Virus record (IMG/VR): IMGVR_UViG_3300035662_000066
Location: 1-38,491 of that record
Length of the DNA stretch: 38,491 nt
Source of the DNA: a virus
Direction: 5' to 3' (one strand)
The position numbers and the translations under genes were made by a program. Shown here piece by piece: positions 8,449 through 14,817 of the stretch (the stretch's first letter is position 1; each line of letters begins with the position of its first letter). Under the pieces are notes generated by a model. That model was not told the DNA's origin and did not search any database. It saw only the letters and a program-made list of their open reading frames with translations.

Positions 8449-9273
8449 TTATTTCATGTAATCAGCAATCAAAACATCACCTGAAATTGGTGCCGTTGTC
8501 ATTGTAATTGTATTGGTTGAAATAGTGTAATCATTGCCTGCTCCGCTCTTTTGTCGGACACCGTTCAAATACAATTTCAATGTTCCTGCCGTTGGTGTTA
8601 CTGCCAATGTGAATGTGACATTTGAACCATTGATTGCTCCTGATGGTGTTTCTTCAGTCACAAAGTTTGTTGTTGACAAAGTTCCTGATGTATCTTGTGC
8701 ATATGTGACCGCTGTTGAACCTAATGTCCCACCTGAATTGCTTGTGCAAAAATACCTATATTCTGCTTGTGCTGAACCTTGGTCAACATACACCAAACTT
8801 CCAACCAATTCATCCCATGCATCTGAATCTGTTGCACGCGTCATCGCTGTGGACGAAGTGTCAAAAACATAAATTCCGTTCTGTGATGGTGTGTTTTGAT
8901 TATGCACCAAAACCCTGTCACCACTTGTCAATGAAATGCCATCAATTGTTGATGTGGCAGGATTTGACAAAGTGATGTTTGTTGTCGTTGCAACTTTCAC
9001 GTTTCGATATCGATATGCTGATGGCAATGATGCAATCAAGTTGTCAACATAACCTTTGTTTGCTGCATCCCCTGTGTTTGTTGGTGTTGCCAATGTAGTC
9101 AACTTATTGTTGCCCATTGATTGATCGCCTGTGAATGCAACGCTTCCATCTTTCTTCACAAAGTTTGAACCATCAGCCAATTTAGATGATGCAATGTTTG
9201 CACCTGATGCAACCTTTGAATCAGTTATTGCTCCATCCCTAATTTGCCTGCCTGCAATTGTAGTTTCTGCCAT
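8449..9273 (-). CDS. Tail fibre protein with C-terminal beta domain
   Basis: This 274-aa protein has fibre-type architecture. The N-terminus (AETTIAGRQIRDGAITDSKV) is a typical shaft-attachment repeat. A coiled segment with GDQSMGNNKLTTLATPTN and DAANKGYVDN is the phage fibre motif found before the tip. A beta-rich region (DRVLVHNQNTPSQNGIYVF) follows. The last 60 residues, starting GAINGSNVTFT, repeat the C-terminal domain of the next gene downstream of the fibre start (9281-9646). Confidence 0.8.
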   Translation of the reverse strand: MAETTIAGRQIRDGAITDSKVASGANIASSKLADGSNFVKKDGSVAFTGDQSMGNNKLTTLATPTNTGDAANKGYVDNLIASLPSAYRYRNVKVATTTNITLSNPATSTIDGISLTSGDRVLVHNQNTPSQNGIYVFDTSSTAMTRATDSDAWDELVGSLVYVDQGSAQAEYRYFCTSNSGGTLGSTAVTYAQDTSGTLSTTNFVTEETPSGAINGSNVTFTLAVTPTAGTLKLYLNGVRQKSGAGNDYTISTNTITMTTAPISGDVLIADYMK

Positions 9274-9280
9274 TGTTTTG

Positions 9281-9646
9281 TTATCCTAATTTGTAATTCA
9301 CTCGAATGATGTCACCAACAACAGGGCTGATATTCAAAATGATTGTGTTCACACCTGTTGTGTAATAGTCAATGCCATATGTCTGAATTGTTGAATTCAA
9401 AATCAAGTCAAGTGACAATGGCACAAAGTTTTGTTGTGTGGTGAATGTTGCATTACTTCCATTGATTGCTCCAATAGGTATTTCACCAACAATAAAAATG
9501 TCTGCATCTGATGATGTCAACAATTCATTTGTCTGCACAATGATTGATTCACCTGTGACTTGAATCACCTGTGAATCTTCATTCAATTCAATTGAAACCT
9601 TTTCCTGATTGACTACAATTGAAACATTGTCATTTGAAATGCTCAT
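9281..9646 (-). CDS. Fibre/baseplate accessory protein with duplicated beta domain
   Basis: This 121-aa protein has residues 1-55 that are polar and beta-prone (SIVVNQEKVSIELNED). The remainder (GAINGSNATFTTQQNF to GDIIRVNYKLG) is clearly homologous to the C-terminal domain of the fibre at 8449-9273, with shared GAINGSN, TFT, DY and GD positions. It overlaps the previous gene as ATGA. It is likely a virion surface component; the ligand is unknown. Confidence 0.7.
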   Translation of the reverse strand: MSISNDNVSIVVNQEKVSIELNEDSQVIQVTGESIIVQTNELLTSSDADIFIVGEIPIGAINGSNATFTTQQNFVPLSLDLILNSTIQTYGIDYYTTGVNTIILNISPVVGDIIRVNYKLG

Positions 9647-9984
9647 GGCGTAACTGTGTCCACAATTTGAACATCACCACCCAAATACTTTTTCACCGTT
9701 CCATTTGTCCATGAAATCTTCACATCATATGCCAATGCCTTTTGCGGTGTCAATGATGCTGATGTTGATGCACCCAATGATAAAGTGAATTGTCCTGATG
9801 TCGTTGGATTTGAAACAGTGCATACAAATGAAAACAAAACTGCATTTGATGATTTGTCACGGCATTGTGAAGTCAATGTTGCATTTGTCAAATCAATTGC
9901 AGTTCCTGTTGTATCTTTCAATGCAACTGCCAATGCAAATGATTCACCTTTGTGAATTGTTATATTGTATCGTTCTCTTTTCAT
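9643..9984 (-). CDS. Ig-like/BppU-type baseplate or fibre accessory protein
   Basis: This 113-aa protein has a compact beta-sandwich sequence: ITIHKGESFALAVALKDTTG, then IDLTNATLTSQCRDK and FTLSLGASTSASLTP. It resembles the N-terminal domain of upper baseplate proteins and related phage Ig-like folds. I use ATG 9984, which overlaps the preceding stop (TGATG); the frame upstream reads TTG at 9987. Confidence 0.65.
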   Translation of the reverse strand: MKRERYNITIHKGESFALAVALKDTTGTAIDLTNATLTSQCRDKSSNAVLFSFVCTVSNPTTSGQFTLSLGASTSASLTPQKALAYDVKISWTNGTVKKYLGGDVQIVDTVTP

Positions 9985-10520
9985 CAATTTTCTATCAAGA
10001 TATATTGGATATCTTTTCCACTTGGGAAGAATGTTTTGACAAGTGACATGAATTCATCCCATTGACTCGGATGAATAGTTTGACATCCCTCTGATGATGT
10101 CGTATTGAATCCACCCTTGTGAATGTTGATGCCAAAGAACCCTGTATGTTCTGTATTGGTCACATCCCTTTGAACAGTCACTTTTTCTTCCTGCACCAAT
10201 GCTTCATATTGCTTTGATTTTTCTTTTGACACACCATGAATTCCTACCTTGTATTCATAGGTTCCTGCCTTTAATGATGCAAGCCCTTTGCCAATTTTAT
10301 TGTTCATTCCGTGTCTTGATGGATCAGTGTTTGCATTGAATGAATACATCAAATTCGGTTCAATTATGAAAATTGCATCATCATAGATTCCACGATCATT
10401 CACACCCTTTCTTCCCATTTCATCTTTGAAATATCCTCGCATTCCAACAATACAAGGCACCTTGTATCCTGATGGCAATTTTGCAATCACTTGACTTCTG
10501 CTTAATCTTGGTCTTGTCAT
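9984..10520 (-). CDS. YkuD-like (L,D-transpeptidase-fold) protein, probable murein-active enzyme
   Basis: This 178-aa protein carries GINIHKGGFNTTSSEGCQTI near residues 125-146. The pattern of His followed by Ser-x-Gly-Cys matches the catalytic His and Cys of YkuD-fold L,D-transpeptidases and carboxypeptidases. There is no signal peptide. It lies directly after two holin-like genes, which suggests a role in peptidoglycan cutting at lysis or at entry. The SEGC spacing differs from standard SHGC, so a murein-active function is probable but not proven. Confidence 0.6.
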   Translation of the reverse strand: MTRPRLSRSQVIAKLPSGYKVPCIVGMRGYFKDEMGRKGVNDRGIYDDAIFIIEPNLMYSFNANTDPSRHGMNNKIGKGLASLKAGTYEYKVGIHGVSKEKSKQYEALVQEEKVTVQRDVTNTEHTGFFGINIHKGGFNTTSSEGCQTIHPSQWDEFMSLVKTFFPSGKDIQYILIEN

Positions 10521-10753
10521 TCTGATTCACCAAACATTTGTGATATGAAAGTTCCTGTGACAGTCATCACCAAACAAAGCAATGCAATGCGTTCATATTC
10601 CATTATGTAGCAAATTCCTGCACCTGCTGTTCCTGATGCTGCAATGGCAATTCCAAGCCGTTTCATTGCCTGTGGTGTTGTCAGTTTCAATCCCTTGAAT
10701 CCAAACAACACTTTCTTTGGTTCTCTTTTTTTTCTTGTCTTAACTTCATTCAT
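10517..10753 (-). CDS. Two-helix membrane protein, holin candidate
   Basis: This 78-aa protein has a basic N-terminus (KTRKKREPKK) and two hydrophobic segments at about 34-52 (RLGIAIAASGTAGAGICYI) and 56-73 (IALLCLVMTVTGTFISQM). That topology fits a small class II-type holin. I use ATG 10753, which overlaps the stop of the gene before it by 8 bp; the upstream ATG at 10783 would lie well inside that gene. It is followed by the YkuD-like gene with an ATGA overlap. Confidence 0.6.
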   Translation of the reverse strand: MNEVKTRKKREPKKVLFGFKGLKLTTPQAMKRLGIAIAASGTAGAGICYIMEYERIALLCLVMTVTGTFISQMFGESE

Positions 10754-11048
10754 GGCGATTGCTTTGAATGTTTGCAATGGCAATAAACAACTGATCTAAT
10801 CTTGCATTTAATGTTGAACCAAGTTCATGAATTGCCTTTGTGTTTTCCGCTTGTATTTCTTCAATCTCTCGGACTCTTGATTCAATGTGAGAAAGTTCAA
10901 ATGCTCTTTGTGTTGCATCCTTGATTGTGTCTGCAATCAACTTTGCATTTGTGACATCTCTTTTGTGCAAATACTTAAAAAGCATCCACATCAATGTTGC
11001 TGCCGAAACAATCGATGCCAATATATTTTTGAGGATTTCGAATTCCAT
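10746..11048 (-). CDS. Membrane protein with coiled coil, XhlA/holin-like; first gene of the late unit
   Basis: This 100-aa protein has one hydrophobic segment near residues 8-26 (NILASIVSAATLMWMLFKYL). A long helical, coiled-coil-like region follows (IESRVREIEEIQAENTKAI, then LNARLDQLFIAIANI). The layout resembles XhlA-type haemolysin/holin partners, with the segment order reversed relative to the classical one. It begins 25 bases after the terminator-like hairpin at 11074-11103, so its expression is the likely target of that element. Confidence 0.6.
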   Translation of the reverse strand: MEFEILKNILASIVSAATLMWMLFKYLHKRDVTNAKLIADTIKDATQRAFELSHIESRVREIEEIQAENTKAIHELGSTLNARLDQLFIAIANIQSNRHE

Positions 11049-11073
11049 TGCAATTTCATTTCAGGTAAGAAAA

Positions 11074-11111
11074 CAGGGCATCCAATCAAATTGAAATGCC
11101 CTGCTGGGCAT
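11074..11111 (-). promoter_or_regulatory. Three-segment attenuator-like structure in the late leader
   Basis: Read on the minus strand, segment 1 is ATGCCC (11111-11106), segment 2 is CAGGGCAT (11103-11096) and segment 3 is ATGCCCTG (11081-11074). Segment 2 can pair with segment 1 (6 bp, loop AGCA) or with segment 3 (8 bp, plus an inner CAAT/ATTG stem). The second pairing is followed at once by TTTTCTT and forms an intrinsic-terminator-like hairpin. The two structures exclude each other, which is the layout of transcription attenuators. Function is inferred from sequence alone. Confidence 0.6.
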
Positions 11112-11134
11112 AGGGATGATGAAAATGGATGACC

Positions 11135-11149
11135 ATTCACAATGTGAAT
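11135..11149. promoter_or_regulatory. 15-bp perfect palindrome, candidate operator
   Basis: ATTCACAATGTGAAT is a perfect inverted repeat of 7-bp arms around one central base. It overlaps the downstream half of the weak late promoter candidate (11140-11147). Such sites are typical of dimeric repressors or activators. The phage encodes ribbon-helix-helix-like proteins (14288-14506 and 16864-17169) that could bind it, but no direct link is visible. Confidence 0.5.
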
Positions 11150-11204
11150 TTCGCAAAAAAATCAACGCAAATGGAATTTGTGGAAAAATTGATTTGGATA
11201 TAAC

Positions 11205-11241
11205 AAAAAAAGAGCATACCAACACGCCTATTGATATGCTC
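11205..11241 (-). terminator. Intrinsic terminator of the early unit
   Basis: On the minus strand an 11-bp stem (GAGCATATCAA with TTGGTATGCTC, one G-U pair) encloses an 8-base loop and is followed by seven T residues (11211-11205). It lies 45 bases after the last early gene. This is a textbook factor-independent terminator for leftward transcription. Confidence 0.88.
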
Positions 11242-11285
11242 CAAATGATTGCAAGTTCCCCATGCCATTTCAACTGCCGTCACGC

Positions 11286-11453
11286 TCATGATTGTTCAGA
11301 TGTTTGCCCTTCAATTTGGACATAGATCATCCGTAGTGCTGTATCTTCAGCCTGTCGTCTTGACATCCTTGCATCATGTTCTAAAATTCCTGCATATTCT
11401 TCAAATAGTTCTTTGAATTCATCAGGAATTGCAAAATCAGGGATCATTCTCAT
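11286..11453 (-). CDS. Small hypothetical protein, last gene of the early unit
   Basis: This 55-aa open frame starts at ATG 11453, overlapping the previous stop as ATGA, and ends just before the early terminator. The product (starting MRMIPDFAIPDEFKELFEEY) is acidic and helical, with a central RRQAEDTALRMIY stretch. It has no membrane segment. The coupling and position support a real gene; the function is unknown. Confidence 0.7.
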   Translation of the reverse strand: MRMIPDFAIPDEFKELFEEYAGILEHDARMSRRQAEDTALRMIYVQIEGQTSEQS

Positions 11454-11656
11454 TTCCAATTTGCCCTTTCAAATCTGCACCAATACTTTCCACGCTTCAC
11501 TTTGTCACAATAAACGCATCTGAAAACCTCCACACGCTTTGAAAACTCAAATGTGCATAGTTCATTCAATCTTGGTTTATTTGAACCAATAGCAAGCCCT
11601 TCAATCGCGTCAAATGTAATTTTGCGGGCATCAATATAGTCAACAATGGGAATCAC
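11450..11656 (-). CDS. Small cysteine-containing protein, possible zinc-binding
   Basis: This 68-aa protein begins at GTG 11656, overlapping the previous stop (GTGA). The C-terminal half holds Cys47-VYCDKVKRGKYWCRFER-type spacing (FRCVYCDKVK then YWC), suggesting a partial zinc ribbon. The middle is basic. No family was recognised. Confidence 0.6.
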   Translation of the reverse strand: MIPIVDYIDARKITFDAIEGLAIGSNKPRLNELCTFEFSKRVEVFRCVYCDKVKRGKYWCRFERANWK

Positions 11657-11829
11657 TGATTGAATACACCAAATGTATTGATGAATTCCCCTGCCACTCT
11701 ATACAACAGGACTGCCATTCCTGCACAAATAACAGAAATAATGCACCAAATGATTTCAACTGAATTTTCTGCAATCCAATTGCCAAATTTTCTTGTCAAG
11801 TCTGTTATTTTTCTGATAAGTTTCAACAT
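11653..11829 (-). CDS. Small single-pass membrane protein
   Basis: This 58-aa open frame has a basic amphipathic N-terminus (MLKLIRKITDLTRKFG), one strong membrane helix at about 25-43 (EIIWCIISVICAGMAVLLY) and a short tail. It ends in overlap with the GTG start of the next gene. It is one of several very small membrane proteins after the endolysin gene. Lysis, superinfection exclusion or host-membrane interference are possible roles. Confidence 0.65.
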   Translation of the reverse strand: MLKLIRKITDLTRKFGNWIAENSVEIIWCIISVICAGMAVLLYRVAGEFINTFGVFNQ

Positions 11830-11832
11830 GAT

Positions 11833-11949
11833 TCATTTCCATAATGTTTCAAAATAGAACAATGCTTTGTTCAAAAACAAAACAAGCAGAATTCCCATGA
11901 TATTCTGCCTGTTCCTTCGGAGCAATAAACGGGAAGCCATTGCCATCAT
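11833..11949 (-). CDS. Very small membrane-type protein (38 aa)
   Basis: This 38-aa frame begins one base after the TAG of the gene before it and ends 3 bases before the next start, so it fills the gap exactly. The N-terminus is strongly basic (SRLLLRRNRQN) and a hydrophobic stretch follows (IMGILLVLFLNKALFYF). The evidence is spacing and composition only. Confidence 0.45.
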   Translation of the reverse strand: MMAMASRLLLRRNRQNIMGILLVLFLNKALFYFETLWK

Positions 11950-12120
11950 CTATGCCTGTTCATCTTTCAAGTCTTCCCAATTCAAAGCAAAATAGTATGC
12001 TAATTGAGTCACTTCCAATGGTGTCAATTCTTCACCATTGATGACAAACATTTGTGCATCCTGCAATTCATCAACATGCAATTTGCCATCTTTTTCAATA
12101 CAGTTCAAATTCATCTTCAT
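11950..12120 (-). CDS. Small acidic hypothetical protein
   Basis: This 56-aa frame starts at ATG 12120, or at ATG 12114 for 54 aa, inside the end of the preceding gene. It encodes an acidic helical protein (VDELQDAQMFVINGEELTP, ALNWEDLKDEQA). Overlapping starts of this kind are the rule in this genome. No function was recognised. Confidence 0.65.
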   Translation of the reverse strand: MKMNLNCIEKDGKLHVDELQDAQMFVINGEELTPLEVTQLAYYFALNWEDLKDEQA

Positions 12121-12358
12121 TGCCGTTGATTGCGTTGATTGATTCCAAATAACTATCAGCCATTGCCATTGCTTTCTTTTCAGATTTTGTTTTCAATTCA
12201 ATGTTGACAACATTACCTGATTCCAAACCAAAAACACGCAATGCCAATTTTCCTGATGCATCTGTTTTTATTTGTGCTTTGAAATAACAGTCAAGAACAC
12301 CACCTGTTTTCACAAATCCATTGTTTTCTTGAATCCATTCCTGTGATGTCTTTTTCAT
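12095..12358 (-). CDS. Hypothetical protein following the DUF3127 gene
   Basis: This 87-aa protein starts at ATG 12358, seven bases after the DUF3127 stop. It looks like a small beta-barrel with a helical tail: TGGVLDCYFKAQIKTDASG, then LRVFGLESGNVVNIELKTKS and an acidic C-terminus. The pairing suggests a function related to the single-strand-binding-like DUF3127 protein, but no family was recognised. The longer frame upstream overlaps the preceding gene and is rejected. Confidence 0.7.
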   Translation of the reverse strand: MKKTSQEWIQENNGFVKTGGVLDCYFKAQIKTDASGKLALRVFGLESGNVVNIELKTKSEKKAMAMADSYLESINAINGNEDEFELY

Positions 12359-12365
12359 GGTCAAA

Positions 12366-12701
12366 TCAAAATGGTGACATAATGTGTGCAATTGAATGTT
12401 CATTGTATTCTGCCTGTTCTGATTTGATTTCCCATGCAACCAAACTGTTCATCTGTCCTTTGGTTCCATCTTTCTTTTGGTATATTCTTCCACGCAAATC
12501 ACACTTTGCAAACACTTGACTTCCAATGCGAACACCATCTAATTTTTCACAAGTGTTTCCTGTTGCTTCACATTTGATATGCTGCAAATAGTTTCCGTTT
12601 GGAATCTCCAAAATGAAATCACGTTTTTTGAATTTGTCTGTGATTTGCTGTGTTGGGTAAACTTCATGCAATGTTCCGTTCAACTCTACTGATAACGACA
12701 T
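12366..12701 (-). CDS. DUF3127 (OB-fold, SSB-like) protein
   Basis: This 111-aa protein begins MSLSVELNGTLHEVYPTQQI. KFKKRDFILEI and a C-terminal Trp-Glu-Ile strand follow. This matches my memory of DUF3127, a small family common in Bacteroidota with an OB-fold-like pattern similar to single-stranded-DNA-binding proteins. Residues 28-90 hold several strands (IRGSQVFAKCDLRGRIYQ-like). ATG 12701 follows the preceding stop directly. A role in ssDNA handling during replication or recombination is inferred. Confidence 0.7.
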   Translation of the reverse strand: MSLSVELNGTLHEVYPTQQITDKFKKRDFILEIPNGNYLQHIKCEATGNTCEKLDGVRIGSQVFAKCDLRGRIYQKKDGTKGQMNSLVAWEIKSEQAEYNEHSIAHIMSPF

Positions 12702-12705
12702 TTTT

Positions 12706-12837
12706 TCACATCCTGAAATATTCATATAAAAACAACAATTCTTTCACTGCATGAATGCAAATTGCAATGCATGCCATAAGCAAAGTGAAGCCAAGAAAGG
12801 CATCAATCCATTTTGGTCTTTTGTCCATGTTCATCAT
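12706..12837 (-). CDS. Small membrane protein directly after the endolysin
   Basis: This 43-aa frame has its start ATG 12837 overlapping the endolysin stop (ATGA). It encodes a basic head (MDKRPKWIDAF) and one membrane helix (FLGFTLLMACIAICIHAV), then ELLFLYEYFRM. A small coupled membrane protein next to a GH19 endolysin is a holin or pinholin-type candidate. Its early position argues equally for another membrane role. Confidence 0.65.
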   Translation of the reverse strand: MMNMDKRPKWIDAFLGFTLLMACIAICIHAVKELLFLYEYFRM

Positions 12838-13436
12838 CCTATTTTCAACAATTCATGATAATATACGAAATGTTTATATCTTGCAAGCAAGCCAAGTTTT
12901 CCACCATTCACTTTTTTTGTCACCTGTTCGCAAATTTCAAGTGATGCACCTTTGTCTGCAATTTGATTCAATTTGACTGAATCCCAAAACCATGCTGCAC
13001 TGAATAACGGATATTTGGTTGCAATCCAATCAGGATTGTTCAAAATGTCTTCAGGCAATAGTTTGTCCAAGATTGCATATTTGTTGCGCCCTGTAACCTG
13101 TATGAACCCCCTGCCACGATATTTGAACCCGTCGCCTGATGATTCATCACGATTGCCAAGTCTGTTTGCATAGACTTTATTTCCAATCCGTTCAGGGTGC
13201 ATTGAATATCCCTTTGTGCTTTCGATTGTAGGGAAATGCCTTGGGAAAACTTGCAATAACCTTTTCTCTGAATACTTCATGTTTTCAGAAACAGATTTGA
13301 ACCCGCCTGATTCATGATGGCATTGACTCAAAAAATGAGAAAGGCGCAATGGTGTGTTGATTTGATATTTGTCAATGATTGCAGGCAATTCATCAGTGAC
13401 TTTCTTTGGAAGTTTTGTCAATAGTGCAATGTTCAT
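12834..13436 (-). CDS. GH19 family endolysin (chitinase-like lysozyme)
   Basis: This 200-aa glycoside hydrolase has CHHESGGFKSVSENMKYSEKR at about 39-59, where Glu42 is the likely catalytic acid and Glu51 the second carboxylate. The typical YRGRGFIQVTGRNKY segment is at 106-120 and FSAAWFWDS further on. GH19 enzymes of phages cleave the glycan strands of peptidoglycan. There is no signal peptide, so export would need a holin. I use ATG 13436, two bases after the methyltransferase stop; the longer frame is a shadow extension. It lies in the early unit, apart from the holin-like genes of the late unit. Confidence 0.9.
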   Translation of the reverse strand: MNIALLTKLPKKVTDELPAIIDKYQINTPLRLSHFLSQCHHESGGFKSVSENMKYSEKRLLQVFPRHFPTIESTKGYSMHPERIGNKVYANRLGNRDESSGDGFKYRGRGFIQVTGRNKYAILDKLLPEDILNNPDWIATKYPLFSAAWFWDSVKLNQIADKGASLEICEQVTKKVNGGKLGLLARYKHFVYYHELLKIG

Positions 13437-13437
13437 T

Positions 13438-14304
13438 TTATGCAGTCCATAATGTTGGTGATACCTTTTCCAATGCAGTCTTTGCAAATCCATATTCTTG
13501 AATATCTATTTTCTTTTGCTTTTCTTCATTCAACCATTTACTTGCTTTTTTATGGAATTCGCGATCAATTTCAAATCCGTATGCTTTCCTATTTAATCGC
13601 TCTGCTGCAATCAATGTTGAACCTGAACCTGCAACAGGATCAATCACAACATCGCCTTCATCAGTGAATATTTCAATCAATGTTTTCAGCAATTCAACAG
13701 GCTTTTGTGTTGGGTGTATTTTTTCTGATTCGTTATCGCGAGGCCAATCGAAACAATTGAAAATCATTTTGCCTTTGTTTCTGAATTTCGGTAACCTATC
13801 ACGATACAAGAGCAATCCATATTCGCAATTACCAACTACTTTCATATTCGCTTTCAAAACCTGTGCAGAAAAGTTTTTCCTGAACACTAAATTGATATAT
13901 TTTTTCAATCCATATTTTGCGCCTAATCTTATCAAATCCATTTGCTGTTCAAATGCGCAAAAGATAATCATACAAGGTGCATCCGTATCTGTTCTTTTTG
14001 AATTTTCATCTATTACCTTTTTCTTTTCTCCTTTCAACAAAGTGCTGCAAAAATGCATGAATTCAGCAGGTCTGAAATCGACATCAGTATGAAAAAAAGT
14101 AGTGCCTGCAAGTTCTGATTCTCCATTTGAATTGTCACCATCATTATACCATGCAGGATTTGATGCGTATGCATTATTTCCAAGATTATATGGAATGTCT
14201 GCAATTATCAATTGTGCCTTTGGTATTCCATAAGACTTGTAATTCTGAAAATGATCTCTTATCAACATCCGTATTGCTCCGTATTTTTTATTTTTTGTTT
14301 TCAT
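13438..14304 (-). CDS. DNA N6-adenine / N4-cytosine methyltransferase, beta class
   Basis: This 288-aa protein has the catalytic motif IV DIPY at 36-39, a NLGNNAYASNPAWYNDGDN insert, HPTQKP at 197-202 and the AdoMet motif DPVAGSGS at 222-229. Catalytic before AdoMet motif is the beta-class order. DIPY departs from the usual DPPY but occurs in related phage enzymes that I recall. The start is uncertain: ATG 14304 overlaps the preceding gene by 17 bp, while ATG 14268 has a GGAG sequence 9 bases upstream. No restriction partner is visible. Confidence 0.88.
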   Translation of the reverse strand: MKTKNKKYGAIRMLIRDHFQNYKSYGIPKAQLIIADIPYNLGNNAYASNPAWYNDGDNSNGESELAGTTFFHTDVDFRPAEFMHFCSTLLKGEKKKVIDENSKRTDTDAPCMIIFCAFEQQMDLIRLGAKYGLKKYINLVFRKNFSAQVLKANMKVVGNCEYGLLLYRDRLPKFRNKGKMIFNCFDWPRDNESEKIHPTQKPVELLKTLIEIFTDEGDVVIDPVAGSGSTLIAAERLNRKAYGFEIDREFHKKASKWLNEEKQKKIDIQEYGFAKTALEKVSPTLWTA

Positions 14305-14506
14305 CCATCATTTTTTGCAACTGATCAAATAGCCATTTTTTCCGCTCGGTTGCATCCGTTGGTGGAATGCTACCTTGGCTCTCATTGATATGTTTCTCAA
14401 CGGCCACTTGAATAACCTTAGACATTGGAATATCACATTGAATAGCAAATGCTTTTACTATGTCATAGGTATCTTCATTGACTCGCATCAGTTTGTGGTT
14501 TTTCAT
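14288..14506 (-). CDS. Ribbon-helix-helix-like small DNA-binding protein
   Basis: This 72-aa protein begins KNHKLMRVNEDTYDIVKAFA and IPMSKVIQVAVEKHI, a strand plus two helices compatible with a CopG/Arc-type ribbon-helix-helix. The second half is a polar helix (ERKKWLFDQLQKMMDENKK). It may be a transcription regulator of the phage. It overlaps the previous gene by 4 bp. Confidence 0.6.
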   Translation of the reverse strand: MKNHKLMRVNEDTYDIVKAFAIQCDIPMSKVIQVAVEKHINESQGSIPPTDATERKKWLFDQLQKMMDENKK

Positions 14507-14817
14507 TCTTCATCCTCTCTTGATTTGTTTTCATCAGTAAATTTCTTCAATGCTTTTGAATATCCATACCTATCAGCATAGGTAAACATTTCAACAAGTC
14601 TATCAGTATTTTCCATTGCCTCTTTTGATTCATAGAATTCATAATATAATTCATCAAATGTTTTTCCATCAGAACCTTTGCCAGATAAAAATGCCCTTCT
14701 CATATGATGCCGTTCTAATGTTTTTGCTGTTGTGAAAATGTAATCAGGAATGAATCCAAATTCCTGATGCATATCTTCGAGCCATCCAACCGTTGTCAAT
14801 GTGTTTTTCTCTTTCAT
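14503..14817 (-). CDS. Hypothetical protein downstream of the Vsr-like nuclease
   Basis: This 104-aa protein starts at ATG 14817, an ATGA overlap with the nuclease gene; the 132-codon version runs into that gene and is rejected. The sequence is helical and charged, with LEDMHQEFGFIPDYIF and FDELYYEFYESKEAMEN. No domain was recognised. Translational coupling suggests it works with the nuclease. Confidence 0.65.
   Translation of the reverse strand: MKEKNTLTTVGWLEDMHQEFGFIPDYIFTTAKTLERHHMRRAFLSGKGSDGKTFDELYYEFYESKEAMENTDRLVEMFTYADRYGYSKALKKFTDENKSREDEE

Larger units (their letters stand above)
11049..11204 (-). promoter_or_regulatory. Late-unit control region (noncoding)
   Basis: This stretch between the early terminator and the first late gene has no convincing gene. 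It contains a weak promoter candidate: TTTG at 11168-11171, then TCACATTG at 11140-11147 after 20 bases. That is related to, but poorer than, the early promoters. It also contains a 15-bp palindrome and a hairpin set able to form a terminator. Frames that cross it would have to include both terminators and encode atypical sequence. Confidence 0.5.

Noticed and set aside
7373-9273. Diversity-generating retroelement next to fibre genes
   Set aside because: The Mtd-like fibre start prompted a search, but there is no reverse transcriptase gene or template/variable repeat pair.
11061-11273. Minus-strand 70-codon frame in the control region
   Set aside because: It would run through both terminator hairpins and stop just before the first late gene; the composition is unlike neighbouring genes.
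11137-11289. Minus-strand 50-codon frame with an ATGA start
   Set aside because: The start overlap is attractive, but the frame crosses the strong early terminator. Kept as rejected unless ribosome data show otherwise.
11116-11325. Plus-strand 69-codon frame in the control region
   Set aside because: It would be the only plus-strand gene, it overlaps a coupled minus-strand gene, and it has no promoter or ribosome-binding site.
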